A DNA stretch of 64,000 nucleotides from NCBI GenBank assembly GCA_044227095.1, contig JBGAFV010000001.1:4340001-4404000 (forward strand), in the 5' to 3' direction. The DNA comes from JACMLD01 sp044227095 (GTDB lineage: Bacteria > Bacteroidota > Bacteroidia > Chitinophagales > Chitinophagaceae). Positions 52,368-61,564 of the stretch are shown one piece after another. Position numbers and translations under genes: made by a program. Each line of letters opens with the position of its first letter. Positions within the stretch are counted from its first letter, which is position 1. The notes beneath the pieces are model-generated. The model was not told where the DNA came from and did no database searches. It saw only the letters and a list, made by a program, of their open reading frames with translations.

Positions 52368-53945
52368 ATGACAAACCATTACGATATTATTATTATAGGT
52401 ACGGGTACAGGTGGCAGCACCACGGCTTACGCATTAGCGAAAACCGGAAAGAAAATATTAATTCTTGAACGTGGGGGATTTATTCCAAAAGAAAAACAAA
52501 ACTGGGATCCGCATGAAGTGGTAACAGTGGGCCGTTATCGCCCCAACGATGAATGGCACGATGCTAACGACAAGCCATTCAAACCTTTTATTCATTATAA
52601 TGTAGGGGGCAACAGTAAAATGTACGGTGCAGCGTTGTTTCGTTTTCGCGAAAAAGATTTTATGCAGGTAAACCATTTTGGTGGCGTATCTCCTGCGTGG
52701 CCTTTAACATACGATCAACTGGAACCATATTATACAAAGGCAGAACACCTATACCATGTGCATGGAGAACACGGAATTGATCCAACAGAGCCATATACAA
52801 GTTCAGCTTATCTGCATCCTCAGCTTCCGTATGAACCATTGATAGCTGATCTTGAAATGAAAATGAAAAAAATTGGGTTACAACCTTTTCCATTACCAAT
52901 GGGTGTTCAATTGCCGCAAGACTACAGCAAAACAGAAACGCCGGTAGTGTTGGAAAATTTCGATGGCTTCCCTGATCTTACAGACAGTAAATCTGATGCA
53001 CAAACCATTGCATTGCGCCCGGCACTTACAAAAGAAAATGTAACGCTGCTCACAAACACTTATGTAGAAAAACTGGAAACAGATCATACAGGAAGAAAAG
53101 TGAATAAGATAATTGCTTTGGTGAACGGAGAAAAAATTTCTTTTTCAGCTGATATTGTAATTATAGCATGTGGTGCTGTAAATAGCGCTGCATTGATGCT
53201 GCGCAGTGCCAGCGAAAAACATCCCAATGGTCTTGCCAATTCAAGTGACCTGGTTGGCCGTAACCTGATGCTTCATCATAACGGCTGCCTTGTTGCGTTT
53301 ACAAAAAAGAAAAACGATTGTGTATTTCAAAAAAGCCTTGGTATAGCAGATTTTTATTTTGGTGCAGATGATAGTGAATTTCCATTGGGTGAAATTCAAT
53401 TAATGGGCAGGAATGATCCGGATACCATTGCATGGCTGGCAGAAAAAATTGCACCAGGCAAAACTTATGAGCAGTTAAAAGAATCAACAATAGACTTCTG
53501 GCTTACCGCAGAAGATCTACCCGCAGCAGACAACAGGGTAACACTGCGTAAAGATGGTGGCATTAAAGTAAATTATACAAAGACGAATTATGATGCTTAT
53601 GAAAAACTAAAAGATAAACTAAAAAGCATCTTCGTTAAACTGGGTGAACTGGATCCCGATTATAAAGATGTATTATGGAATGGTTATGACCTGGATATTA
53701 CAGGCATGAGCCATCAAAACGGCACCATGCGTTTTGGTATAGATCCAAAATCTTCTGTGCTGGATCTTAATTGCAAAGCCCACGATTTGGATAATCTTTA
53801 TGTATTGGATGCTTCTTTTTTTCCAAGTTGCGGCGCATTCAATCCTGCACTTACAATAGCAGCAAATGCATTGAGGGTTTGTGAACACATCAGCAATTCT
53901 ATATTAACCAATATTTCTTTCAAAACAATGGCAGCGATAATGTAA
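52368..53945 (+). CDS. GMC-family oxidoreductase
   Basis: 525 aa. FAD-binding IIIGTGTGGSTTAYALAKTGKKILILERG at the N-terminus; NVGGNSKMYGAALFRFREKDF; IVIACGAVNSAALMLRS (second GMC signature region); GMSHQNGTMRFG with the catalytic His; and a C-terminal DASFFPSCGAFNPALTIAANALRVCEH. Glucose-methanol-choline enzymes oxidise alcohols or sugars; the substrate is not readable. No Tat signal, so probably cytoplasmic. Confidence 0.92.
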   Translation: MTNHYDIIIIGTGTGGSTTAYALAKTGKKILILERGGFIPKEKQNWDPHEVVTVGRYRPNDEWHDANDKPFKPFIHYNVGGNSKMYGAALFRFREKDFMQVNHFGGVSPAWPLTYDQLEPYYTKAEHLYHVHGEHGIDPTEPYTSSAYLHPQLPYEPLIADLEMKMKKIGLQPFPLPMGVQLPQDYSKTETPVVLENFDGFPDLTDSKSDAQTIALRPALTKENVTLLTNTYVEKLETDHTGRKVNKIIALVNGEKISFSADIVIIACGAVNSAALMLRSASEKHPNGLANSSDLVGRNLMLHHNGCLVAFTKKKNDCVFQKSLGIADFYFGADDSEFPLGEIQLMGRNDPDTIAWLAEKIAPGKTYEQLKESTIDFWLTAEDLPAADNRVTLRKDGGIKVNYTKTNYDAYEKLKDKLKSIFVKLGELDPDYKDVLWNGYDLDITGMSHQNGTMRFGIDPKSSVLDLNCKAHDLDNLYVLDASFFPSCGAFNPALTIAANALRVCEHISNSILTNISFKTMAAIM

Positions 53946-54024
53946 AGATCCCTGCAAATGAATATTAATCGGGAAATCTTGTTGATGATTAAAAGTTCAT
54001 TTTATTAAACTTACTTTTTGTTTT

Positions 54025-54822
54025 ATGAGAGCAATGCCCATAATGGTATTTACAGGTTCTACTGGTATTACACAATTAAAAGCGTCATTCAGAAAAAATT
54101 GGAAGCACTACCTGCAGGAAGCATTGGGCCTTGGCATATTTATGATTTCAGCCTGCTTTTTTAGTGCGATGCTGGAGGGCAAAGGAACATATCCGCATAC
54201 CTATATTGAAAACGGATTCATCCGTTTGGTAATTACAGGTGTGCTAATGGGCGCAACAGCTTTATTTATTTTTTATGCACCATGGACTAGTCCTTCAGGA
54301 TCTCATATTAACCCTGCTGTTACCATTGTATTTCTGAGGTTAGGTAAAATGTGCCGTTGGGATGCAGCATTCTATATACTGTTTCAATTTGCCGGTGCAA
54401 CCATCACTGTTTATGCAATGCGTTTATTGATAGGGCACCAGCTAATTGATCCGCCTGTTAACTCTGTCGTTACCATTCCTGGTAAAAGCGGTGCAGCAAT
54501 TGCTTTTGCAACTGAATTTGTTATTGCATTTGTAACGATGAATATGGTGTTATTTACATCATACAGCAATAAACTAAAAAAATATACCAGGGTATTTGCT
54601 GCATGTCTTGTTTGCATATATGTTATAGTAGCAGGTCCAATCAGCGGTTTTGGTATGAACCCGGCCCGGAGTTTCGCTTCTGCCCTCCCCTCGCATATAT
54701 GGTGTTCGTTTTGGATTTACCTGTTTGTACCTGTTGCAGCCATGTTGTGTGCAGCAGAATTTTTTCTTTTTGTTACACGTACAAAAGAAAATATGTACAG
54801 GAAAGAAAATCATTTTATTTAA
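54025..54822 (+). CDS. MIP-family aquaporin / glycerol-facilitator-like channel
   Basis: 265 aa with six membrane helices and two NPA boxes: SHINPAVTIVF (about 90) and GMNPARSFASALPS (about 213). The N-terminal extension of about 30 residues is unusual but Lys/Arg-rich and cytoplasmic. It transports water or small neutral solutes. Follows the GMC oxidoreductase gene by 79 bp on the same strand. Confidence 0.9.
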   Translation: MRAMPIMVFTGSTGITQLKASFRKNWKHYLQEALGLGIFMISACFFSAMLEGKGTYPHTYIENGFIRLVITGVLMGATALFIFYAPWTSPSGSHINPAVTIVFLRLGKMCRWDAAFYILFQFAGATITVYAMRLLIGHQLIDPPVNSVVTIPGKSGAAIAFATEFVIAFVTMNMVLFTSYSNKLKKYTRVFAACLVCIYVIVAGPISGFGMNPARSFASALPSHIWCSFWIYLFVPVAAMLCAAEFFLFVTRTKENMYRKENHFI

Positions 54823-54839
54823 ATAAAAATACTTTTACA

Positions 54840-55847
54840 ATGAAGCCGTTCTTGAAACTTTTAGCAATTGCAGTGATCATTGCTGTATTGCATCATCCGC
54901 TGGTGGCACAGGTAAAAAAGATAGGCCCTGTAGGATTTACTGTAAGTGATATGGAAAAAGCTGTGCACTTTTATCAACAGGTACTTGGCTTTAAAAAAAT
55001 TAGCGACACTGAATTGTATGGTGAACCATATGAACAACTGCAGGGCGTTTTTGGTTTGCGCATGCGTATTGTGCTTATGCAACTGGGCGATGAACAAATT
55101 GAATTAACCGACTATCTTACCAGTGGCGGCAGAAGCATTCCTGAAAATACAAAAAGCAATGACCTGGCATTTCAACATATTGCCATTGTAGTAAGCGATA
55201 TAGATAAAGCTTACTCAATACTTCGAAAATACAAGGCAATGCAAGTTTCAACCGGCCCGCAAACTATTCCGAAGAGTAATATTGCGGCAGCGGGAGTTAA
55301 AGCATTTTATTTTCACGATCCGGATATGCACAATCTTGAACTGATTTATTTTCCCAAAGGAAAAGGGCAACCCAAATGGCAAATAAGAAAAGACAAATTG
55401 TTTTTGGGTATCGACCATACAGCCATAGCTGTTAGTAATACGGACAGCAGTCTCAAATTTTACGAAGGCTTTTTGGGCATACTGCGCAAAGGCGATAGTT
55501 GGAATATGGGTATAGAACAGGCCCGTCTCAATTTTGTAGAAGGTGCAAGCCTTCACATCACCGGGCTGCGTGCGGCCGCAGGCCCTGGCATTGAGTTTCT
55601 TGAATACCTGAAACCTGGCCCGGGCAAACCTTATCCAAAAGATTCAAGAACGGATGATATATGGCATTGGCAAACCACGCTTGTGGTGGAAGATGTTCAA
55701 AAAATATACGACCAGCTGGCATTGGCGGGCTATACATTTGTTTCAAAAAAGATAGTTTGCATAACTACAAAAGATGGTCATCAGCAAAAAGCTTTTATTG
55801 TGCGTGATGTAGACGGGCATGCTATGCTAATCGTAGAAAAAAAGTAA
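54840..55847 (+). CDS. Exported VOC (glyoxalase-like) protein with two domains
   Basis: The start is taken at 54840 where a signal peptide begins (MKPFLKLLAIAVIIAVLHHPLVAQ); the open frame extends into the aquaporin gene. 335 aa. Two vicinal-oxygen-chelate modules: IGPVGFTVSDMEKAVHFYQQVLGF (about 28-175) and GIDHTAIAVSNTDSSLKFYEGFLGI (about 190-335). Metal ligands are likely H in HIAIVVSD and the E/H at strand ends. A periplasmic VOC enzyme of unknown reaction; 17 bp downstream of the aquaporin gene. Confidence 0.88.
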   Translation: MKPFLKLLAIAVIIAVLHHPLVAQVKKIGPVGFTVSDMEKAVHFYQQVLGFKKISDTELYGEPYEQLQGVFGLRMRIVLMQLGDEQIELTDYLTSGGRSIPENTKSNDLAFQHIAIVVSDIDKAYSILRKYKAMQVSTGPQTIPKSNIAAAGVKAFYFHDPDMHNLELIYFPKGKGQPKWQIRKDKLFLGIDHTAIAVSNTDSSLKFYEGFLGILRKGDSWNMGIEQARLNFVEGASLHITGLRAAAGPGIEFLEYLKPGPGKPYPKDSRTDDIWHWQTTLVVEDVQKIYDQLALAGYTFVSKKIVCITTKDGHQQKAFIVRDVDGHAMLIVEKK

Positions 55848-55885
55848 GTGCCACTACATTAGCAAAGAAATAATGCACATGCTGT

Positions 55886-56362
55886 CTATACATTTTTCCG
55901 CAGCATTATCATGTGTTTGCACTGCACCCCGTCTTCAAAAATAGGTTCCGGGTAATTTGAAATAAAGAAATTGAACTTTATATCAAATATTTCAAAGCCC
56001 TGTTGCTGGTATAATAATAACTGGTTCACACTTGAATTGCCGGTGCCAATAATAACAGAAGTGTACTTATTTGCTTTCGCAATACGTATAGCTTTTCTAA
56101 TCATTTCTTTGCCAATACCGCGGCGTTGTAAGGATTCAGCTACTGCGATATTCTTTATTTCCACCGCAACCGTGCTTACAGGATAAAGTACAAATACACC
56201 TGCGATAACCTGCCCAAGCTTTGCAACATATATGTCAGCATCGCTGATATACTTATTGATTGCTCCCATATACGGATCGGCAAGCAATAACAAATGGTAC
56301 GGAACTTCATCAGTTTTATCTAGCTTGCAGATGCTTATATTTTCATTTTGCATTTTATTCAT
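55886..56362 (-). CDS. GNAT family N-acetyltransferase
   Basis: 158 aa. VEIKNIAVAESLQRRGIGKEMIRKAIRIAKAN carries the RRGIGKE acetyl-CoA loop; VIIGTGNSSVNQLLLYQQQGFEIFDIKFNFF is the typical strand-helix end of the fold. Cytoplasmic. The substrate is unknown. Starts divergently from the subtilase gene. Confidence 0.88.
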   Translation of the reverse strand: MNKMQNENISICKLDKTDEVPYHLLLLADPYMGAINKYISDADIYVAKLGQVIAGVFVLYPVSTVAVEIKNIAVAESLQRRGIGKEMIRKAIRIAKANKYTSVIIGTGNSSVNQLLLYQQQGFEIFDIKFNFFISNYPEPIFEDGVQCKHMIMLRKNV

Positions 56363-56452
56363 AGCAGGTTTGCAAATTCACCAATTTTTCCGGGGCAAAT
56401 GGTCAATTAAGCGACAAATATCATTTGCCAATTGCAGTTCTTTTGTACTGCC

Positions 56453-58090
56453 ATGCAAAAAGATCAAGCCAGTATTATATGCCCTTTGTGCAGCGACCCG
56501 GTAGAGAAACTACTGTATCGATTCCATATAGACAATGAGCGGCATGTTGTAGAAAAGATTAAAGCGCAGCACCCGGCATGGACTGAAATGGATGGCGTTT
56601 GCAGCCGTTGTATTGATTACTATCATACTGAAATCATTATCGGGCAACGCATACTTCCTGAGATCGGCCCTTACTTCCCCATTAAAAGTGCAGACGACTA
56701 TGTGATATTGCCAACAGGCCTTCGGTTAAATGCAGATCCACGTTATACAGGCAAAGGCGTTACCATTTGTTTTATCGACAGCGGGTTCTACCCACATCCC
56801 GATTTAACTGCACGACGAAACCGAATAAAAGAAATAATTGACGTAACAGGTTCTTCAAACAATGTTGATGCGCAATGGCATGGTACTATGACAACTACTG
56901 TTTGCGCAGGCGATGGTTATTTAAGCAATGGATTGTATAAAGGAATAGCCAGCGATGCTGAACTGGTATTAATTAAAGTACAGAACGATGCTGGCCACAT
57001 CTCTACAGAAAATATCGTTAAAGCCCTCAATTGGGTTTTACAGCATCATAGCAAATATGACATTCGGATTGTAAATATGAGCTTGGGCGATGATACGCCT
57101 GTTTCTTACAAACAAAGTGAGGTTGACAGGCTTTCAGAAGAATTAATTGCACAAGGCATTACCATAGTAGCCGCAGTTGGCAATAATGAAAACGGTGCCA
57201 TACTTCCCCCGGCCAATTCACTTAACGTTATTGCAGTTGGGGGCATTGATGATGATAATAAACTGGATAACAGGTTAACTGCCTATCATTCCACCTATGG
57301 AAAAACAACAGACGAACTAATGAAACCGGAAATGGTAGCACATGCTATCTGGATTGCGGCACCCATTTTGCCCCTAACCGAAGAAGCAAAGGAAGCACTA
57401 ACTTTATATGAACTGATAAATACAGCCGATGCTTTATTACCGGGCAAACTTGGAGATTGTATACAGCATACAAAATTGGAAACAGAGATAGGCAATACAA
57501 ATGATACAAAGCTTATAAAAGAAAATATTGTAAGCCGGATTGGTCAGTGCAAGTATATAGCACCGCATTATATGCACGTTGATGGCACTTCATTTGCTGC
57601 GCCTTTTGTAAGTGCCGTTATAGCACAATTGCTGGAAGCTAACCCAGAGCTAACAACCGCTGCTATACGGCATATACTGTTTTCTACTGCAGAAAGAATC
57701 AGCAGCCTGCCTGCAGAACGCCAGGGGTTTGGCGTAATTAGGCCAAGAAAAGCATTGCTGCAGGTATTGAAGCGGGAAACAATTTTTAAAACCTATGAAT
57801 GCCCTTGTGTTGATAAAATCAAAAAGTCGATAACGTTTATAATGCATAATGACTTTGCTTCGCAAATAGCACTTTCAGGTTCTTTCAACCAATGGGCTGC
57901 AGATGCTTTATTGATGGAGTCGCATAAAAACGGCCTTTGGAAAATTGAAATACCTATGCTGCCGCCTGGCAAATACCAATATAAATTTTGTATTGATGAT
58001 TCATTGTGGATAGAAGATACAGACAATCCTTATCGCGAACCTGATGGCATAGCCGGGTTTAACAGTGTGCTGGTAATAGAAAATAATTGA
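56453..58090 (+). CDS. S8 subtilisin-like serine protease with N-terminal CxxC and C-terminal CBM48-like domain
   Basis: The start is taken at 56453 (MQKDQASIICPLC); about 545 aa. The N-terminal 70 residues hold two CxxC pairs (CPLC and CSRC), a possible zinc finger. The catalytic domain has VTICFIDSGFYPHPDL (Asp), WHGTMTT (His) and HVDGTSFAAPFVSAVIA (Ser). The C-terminal 90 residues (IALSGSFNQWAADALL...GLWKIEIPMLPPGKYQYKFCIDDSLWIEDTDNPY) match the AMPK/CBM48 glycogen-binding fold. No signal peptide, so probably cytoplasmic. The combination suggests protease activity directed to a glycan-associated target, which is an inference. Confidence 0.88.
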   Translation: MQKDQASIICPLCSDPVEKLLYRFHIDNERHVVEKIKAQHPAWTEMDGVCSRCIDYYHTEIIIGQRILPEIGPYFPIKSADDYVILPTGLRLNADPRYTGKGVTICFIDSGFYPHPDLTARRNRIKEIIDVTGSSNNVDAQWHGTMTTTVCAGDGYLSNGLYKGIASDAELVLIKVQNDAGHISTENIVKALNWVLQHHSKYDIRIVNMSLGDDTPVSYKQSEVDRLSEELIAQGITIVAAVGNNENGAILPPANSLNVIAVGGIDDDNKLDNRLTAYHSTYGKTTDELMKPEMVAHAIWIAAPILPLTEEAKEALTLYELINTADALLPGKLGDCIQHTKLETEIGNTNDTKLIKENIVSRIGQCKYIAPHYMHVDGTSFAAPFVSAVIAQLLEANPELTTAAIRHILFSTAERISSLPAERQGFGVIRPRKALLQVLKRETIFKTYECPCVDKIKKSITFIMHNDFASQIALSGSFNQWAADALLMESHKNGLWKIEIPMLPPGKYQYKFCIDDSLWIEDTDNPYREPDGIAGFNSVLVIENN

Positions 58091-58314
58091 TAATGGAAAC
58101 AATTGTAAACATAGCATTAACAATTATAAGCATCTACCTGGTGCTGGGCTTTTTTTTTGCAGTAACTTTTATCACCCGGGGAATAACGAAAACAGATGAA
58201 GCAGCTAAAGGTTCCGGATGGGGGTTCCGCATTATAATATTACCTGGTGTAGTTGCATTATGGCCGCTACTGTTAAAAAAGTGGTTGAAAATTTACAAAC
58301 AAAAACAACAGTGA
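58087..58314 (+). CDS. Small membrane protein of the redox cluster
   Basis: 75 aa (alternative start at Met3). Overlaps the stop of the subtilase gene by 4 bases. Two hydrophobic segments (ALTIISIYLVLGFFFAVTFI and IIILPGVVALWPLLL) around TRGITKTDEAAKGSGWGF. Similar short proteins lie next to ferric-reductase-like genes. Function unknown. Confidence 0.72.
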   Translation: MIMETIVNIALTIISIYLVLGFFFAVTFITRGITKTDEAAKGSGWGFRIIILPGVVALWPLLLKKWLKIYKQKQQ

Positions 58315-58315
58315 A

Positions 58316-58762
58316 GTGAATAAACAACTGCGCAGAAGACATTTTCAAATATGGTCAATGCTGCTGGTATTATTACCGGTAAGTATTATTATGGCCAGGC
58401 TTGCTATTCCAAAATTTCCTGCAAACAAATTATTGCAGCCACAATCTGTTTTACCTTATCCGGAAATAATAAAAACTGTAAATAAGGAAGATTATACAAT
58501 CAACATAAGAAAAGCAAATAATGCTGCCTTGCAGCTGGAATGGATAAACAAAAAAATATTAAACTTTCCTACAGCTACCATTTATAAAGTACCAGCAGGG
58601 AATAACGATATAAAAAAAGGAATTCTAATTGGCAGAATAGAATCAAAAGGCGATTACCGGTTTGCTATAGATACTGCTTTTCATGCCGACCATTTTTCAT
58701 CTTACCAACTGGTTTTGTATGATTTTATTCACCAGCAGGTAATTGATACCATAAAATTTTAA
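58316..58762 (+). CDS. Membrane-anchored protein of the redox cluster, function unknown
   Basis: 148 aa from a GTG start 1 bp after the preceding stop; no better start exists. One N-terminal membrane helix (WSMLLVLLPVSIIMARLAI), then a beta-rich extracytoplasmic domain (DYTINIRKANNAALQLEWINKK...FAIDTAFHADHFSSYQLVLYDF). No family recognised. Gap to the next gene 3 bp, so one operon. Confidence 0.72.
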   Translation: MNKQLRRRHFQIWSMLLVLLPVSIIMARLAIPKFPANKLLQPQSVLPYPEIIKTVNKEDYTINIRKANNAALQLEWINKKILNFPTATIYKVPAGNNDIKKGILIGRIESKGDYRFAIDTAFHADHFSSYQLVLYDFIHQQVIDTIKF

Positions 58763-58765
58763 ATT

Positions 58766-59809
58766 ATGAGTGCATCATACACTGCTGTAGGTTGGAACCG
58801 GCAGAAAAAAATATACGACTGGTTTATTTTTGGTTTTTGCGCAATATACTTGTCGCTATTTATTGGCATTACCGCCATAACTAACCCAGACTATACTTTT
58901 GAAACTGCCCTGATAAGATCTACAGCCACGCTTGCTTTATTGTTGTTGCATGTTATTTTAATGATCGGGCCGCTTTGCAGGCTAAACACAAAATTTTTAC
59001 CGCTGTTGTACAATCGTCGCCATCTTGGTGTTACTATGTTTACGCTTGCATTGGTGCATGGTAGTTTTAGCATATTTCAATTTCATACGCTGGGCAATAC
59101 AAATCCTTTTGTATCATTATTTACTTCCAATACACAATTTGGTTATTTATCTCAATTTCCTTTCCAGTCATTAGGCTTTTTTGCATTGACAATACTTTTT
59201 CTGATGGCTGCTACCAGTCATGATTTCTGGCTGCATAACCTTTCGCCAAAAATCTGGAAAACATTGCACATGTTTGTTTACCTGGCTTACCTGCTCATTG
59301 TACTTCATGTTATGCTTGGCGCAATACAATATGAAACCAACCCTGTGTTTATTATTATACTTTCTGCTGGTACCGGCATCCTTCTTATACTGCATCTTTT
59401 TGCGGGCAGCAAAGAAATAAATAAAGACAGTATAGTATTTCCTTTGCAAAAACAAGGATTTGTATATGTATGCGAGGCAGACGAGATACCACAGGATCGT
59501 GCCAAAATATTTTGCATTGATAATGAAAGAATAGCTGTCTATAAATTCAGCGATAAATTATTTGCTGTTCACAATTTTTGTAAACACCAGGGAGGCCCGT
59601 TGGGAGAAGGAAAAATTATTGATGGATGCATTACCTGTCCCTGGCATGGTTATCAATACCTGCCTGCTAATGGCCAATCGCCCCCACCCTTTAAAGAAAA
59701 AGTGAGTACATACGACGTGAGAATAGAAAACACAAAAGTATGGCTAAACCCAAAACCATTTGCCGAAGGAACAGAAAGACCGGGAGCTATTTTAAATACC
59801 CAACTATAA
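58766..59809 (+). CDS. Ferric-reductase-like transmembrane protein fused to a Rieske domain
   Basis: 347 aa. Six membrane helices (residues about 18-215) with His residues spaced as in ferric-reductase-like domains: LLLLHVILMIGPL, TLALVHGSF, KTLHMFVYLAYLLIVLHVMLG (likely heme b ligands). The C-terminal 105 residues are a Rieske [2Fe-2S] domain with CKHQGGPLGEGKIIDGCITCPWHGY (CxH and CPWH). Electron transfer across the membrane to or from an iron-sulfur acceptor is expected. The domain order is unusual. Confidence 0.9.
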   Translation: MSASYTAVGWNRQKKIYDWFIFGFCAIYLSLFIGITAITNPDYTFETALIRSTATLALLLLHVILMIGPLCRLNTKFLPLLYNRRHLGVTMFTLALVHGSFSIFQFHTLGNTNPFVSLFTSNTQFGYLSQFPFQSLGFFALTILFLMAATSHDFWLHNLSPKIWKTLHMFVYLAYLLIVLHVMLGAIQYETNPVFIIILSAGTGILLILHLFAGSKEINKDSIVFPLQKQGFVYVCEADEIPQDRAKIFCIDNERIAVYKFSDKLFAVHNFCKHQGGPLGEGKIIDGCITCPWHGYQYLPANGQSPPPFKEKVSTYDVRIENTKVWLNPKPFAEGTERPGAILNTQL

Positions 59810-59812
59810 TTT

Positions 59813-60673
59813 ATGAAAGAAGATCAACCAGGAGATTTTTATATTGGCTGGATGAGCAAGGCACCATCATCGTTTACAAGCCATATAAAAAAAGTATTAC
59901 TGGCATTACTTGTACTGGTAATTGTTACAGGTGTATTACTTGCTGTTTCCCAGAAAAAATTTTCTACAGCCAATTTTGAATTTGGTACTCTTACAAAAGT
60001 AGAGGGAATTTATTTTAGTAACCCCATACCATGCATTAAAGCAATTAATGGTAAAGATATATTTGGAAACTATTCTTACATAACAATCCCATTACTCGGT
60101 TTTGGTAAAATGGGTGCAGAAAGCATCATTAATACTTTTGAAAAAGAAAAAAATATTTCGCTTAATCAAAAAGAAGTAACACTTAAAGGCACATTGTTGT
60201 ACAACGACGGTAAATTATTAATGCAGATAGACGAAAACGATCAGCCATTTGTACATATTGGCAACAATGCAGAGGAACCGCTTTTGCCAGTACAGGAAAA
60301 CCTTGGCACGATGCAGGTAAAAGGAGAAATTGTAGATCCCAAATGTTATTTTGGTGTTATGAAACCCGGACAGGGCAAACCACATAAAGATTGCGCTATC
60401 CGTTGTATTCTTGGAGGCATACCTCCTGTTCTTCGTGTGAGCAATAATAACGGCAAATCAAATTATTATATAATTGTTGGCAGCAATGGTGAAAAAATGA
60501 ATGAAGCAGTAAAAGGATTTATTGCTGAACCTGTAACCATCAATGCAAAGGCTGTTAAATACGATGACTGGATAATATTGTATGTAAATCCCAAGGGTAT
60601 TGAACACTACTCCTACCTGCAGGAAAAATTTGGAGCTTCAGTGCAATATTGTGCTACAGACTGCAGTAAATAA
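59813..60673 (+). CDS. Membrane-anchored protein of the redox cluster
   Basis: 286 aa. One membrane helix (VLLALLVLVIVTGVLLAVS, about 29-47) with the bulk outside. A beta domain contains LKGTLLYNDGKLLMQID and the conserved motif GEIVDPKCYFGVMKPGQGKPHKDCAIRCILGGIPPVL (Cys/His-rich, possible metal or redox role). It ends with YCATDC. Starts 4 bp after the preceding gene, in the same operon as the ferric-reductase/Rieske gene. Confidence 0.78.
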   Translation: MKEDQPGDFYIGWMSKAPSSFTSHIKKVLLALLVLVIVTGVLLAVSQKKFSTANFEFGTLTKVEGIYFSNPIPCIKAINGKDIFGNYSYITIPLLGFGKMGAESIINTFEKEKNISLNQKEVTLKGTLLYNDGKLLMQIDENDQPFVHIGNNAEEPLLPVQENLGTMQVKGEIVDPKCYFGVMKPGQGKPHKDCAIRCILGGIPPVLRVSNNNGKSNYYIIVGSNGEKMNEAVKGFIAEPVTINAKAVKYDDWIILYVNPKGIEHYSYLQEKFGASVQYCATDCSK

Positions 60674-60692
60674 AAACTGCTGTAAAAGTTTA

Positions 60693-61412
60693 TTACCAGA
60701 ACATGCTTTCATACGCAAACACATTCTCATCTTCCATCCTTTTTTTATTAGCCATTAAACAAGTTTCAATTGCGGCAACAATATCCCCGGCAACTTCCTT
60801 TTTATCCTTAAGCGGAAACTGAAGTGTATTGAAATCCTTTTTTACAATAGTAATCTTATTGGTATCATATCCAAAAGTGGCATAGGGATCATTGACAGAA
60901 TTGAGGATCACCATGTCAAAATTTTTCTTTTCCAGTTTCTCTATCGCATTTGACATCTCATCGTTTGTTTCCAGCGCAAACCCTATTGACAACTGTTGAT
61001 TGTTTTTTATTTTTCCAAACTCAAACGCAATGTCTGTATTCTTTACCATCTTAATAGTAAAGCTGTCCTCATTCTTTTTTATTTTCTGTACAGAAACTTT
61101 TTCTGGCCTGTAATCCGCAACTGCCGCAGCAAAAACAGCAATATCAACTGTCTCAAAATAATGGCAGCAAGCCAGGTACATTTCCGACGCCGAATTTACA
61201 TGTACTATTTTCAGGTTTGGATGTTGCAGTTGCTGGTGTACCGGGCCAGATACAATAGTTACACTCGCATTTTGCTGAAGAAACGCTTTTGCAATTGCAT
61301 ATCCCATCTTTCCTGAAGAATGGTTGCTAATAAAACGTACCGGGTCAATAGCTTCACGTGTGGGGCCGGCAGTAATTAAAACATGTTTATTTTTTAGCAG
61401 GTTGTTTTCCAT
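60693..61412 (-). CDS. Phosphopantothenoylcysteine synthetase (CoaB-type)
   Basis: The start is taken at 61412 (MENNLLKNKHVLITAGPTREAIDPVRFISNHSSGKMGYAIAKAFL), 240 aa. ITAGPT, DPVRFISNHSSGKMG and AAVADYRPEK are the CTP/PPan-binding motifs of CoaB; NSVNDPYATFGYDTNKI ends the domain. It has no CoaC flavoprotein part, so it is the ligase half alone (PPCS). It may supplement a fused CoaBC elsewhere in the chromosome. Confidence 0.9.
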   Translation of the reverse strand: MENNLLKNKHVLITAGPTREAIDPVRFISNHSSGKMGYAIAKAFLQQNASVTIVSGPVHQQLQHPNLKIVHVNSASEMYLACCHYFETVDIAVFAAAVADYRPEKVSVQKIKKNEDSFTIKMVKNTDIAFEFGKIKNNQQLSIGFALETNDEMSNAIEKLEKKNFDMVILNSVNDPYATFGYDTNKITIVKKDFNTLQFPLKDKKEVAGDIVAAIETCLMANKKRMEDENVFAYESMFW

Positions 61413-61509
61413 AACGTGTTTATTTATTTTACAGATCAAATTTCATGATAGCACAATTGCCTTCCTGTCGGCTATATTGCATTATGCTGCATTTATACAT
61501 ATTTTATAA

Positions 61510-61542
61510 AACAAAAAATGCCGGCGGTATTAACCGCCAGCA
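61510..61542 (-). terminator. Terminator of the SMP-30 gene
   Basis: Stem TGC.GGCGGT (61519-61528) / ACCGCC.GCA (61533-61542) with an ATTA loop. On the minus strand it is followed by TTTTTTGT (A-run at 61512-61518 on the plus strand). Confidence 0.72.
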
Positions 61543-61564
61543 CTCTAACAACAACCACTCTTAT

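Noticed and set aside
54603..54839. N-terminal extension of the VOC protein inside the aquaporin gene
   Set aside because: It overlaps the aquaporin in another frame, and a clear signal peptide begins at 54840.
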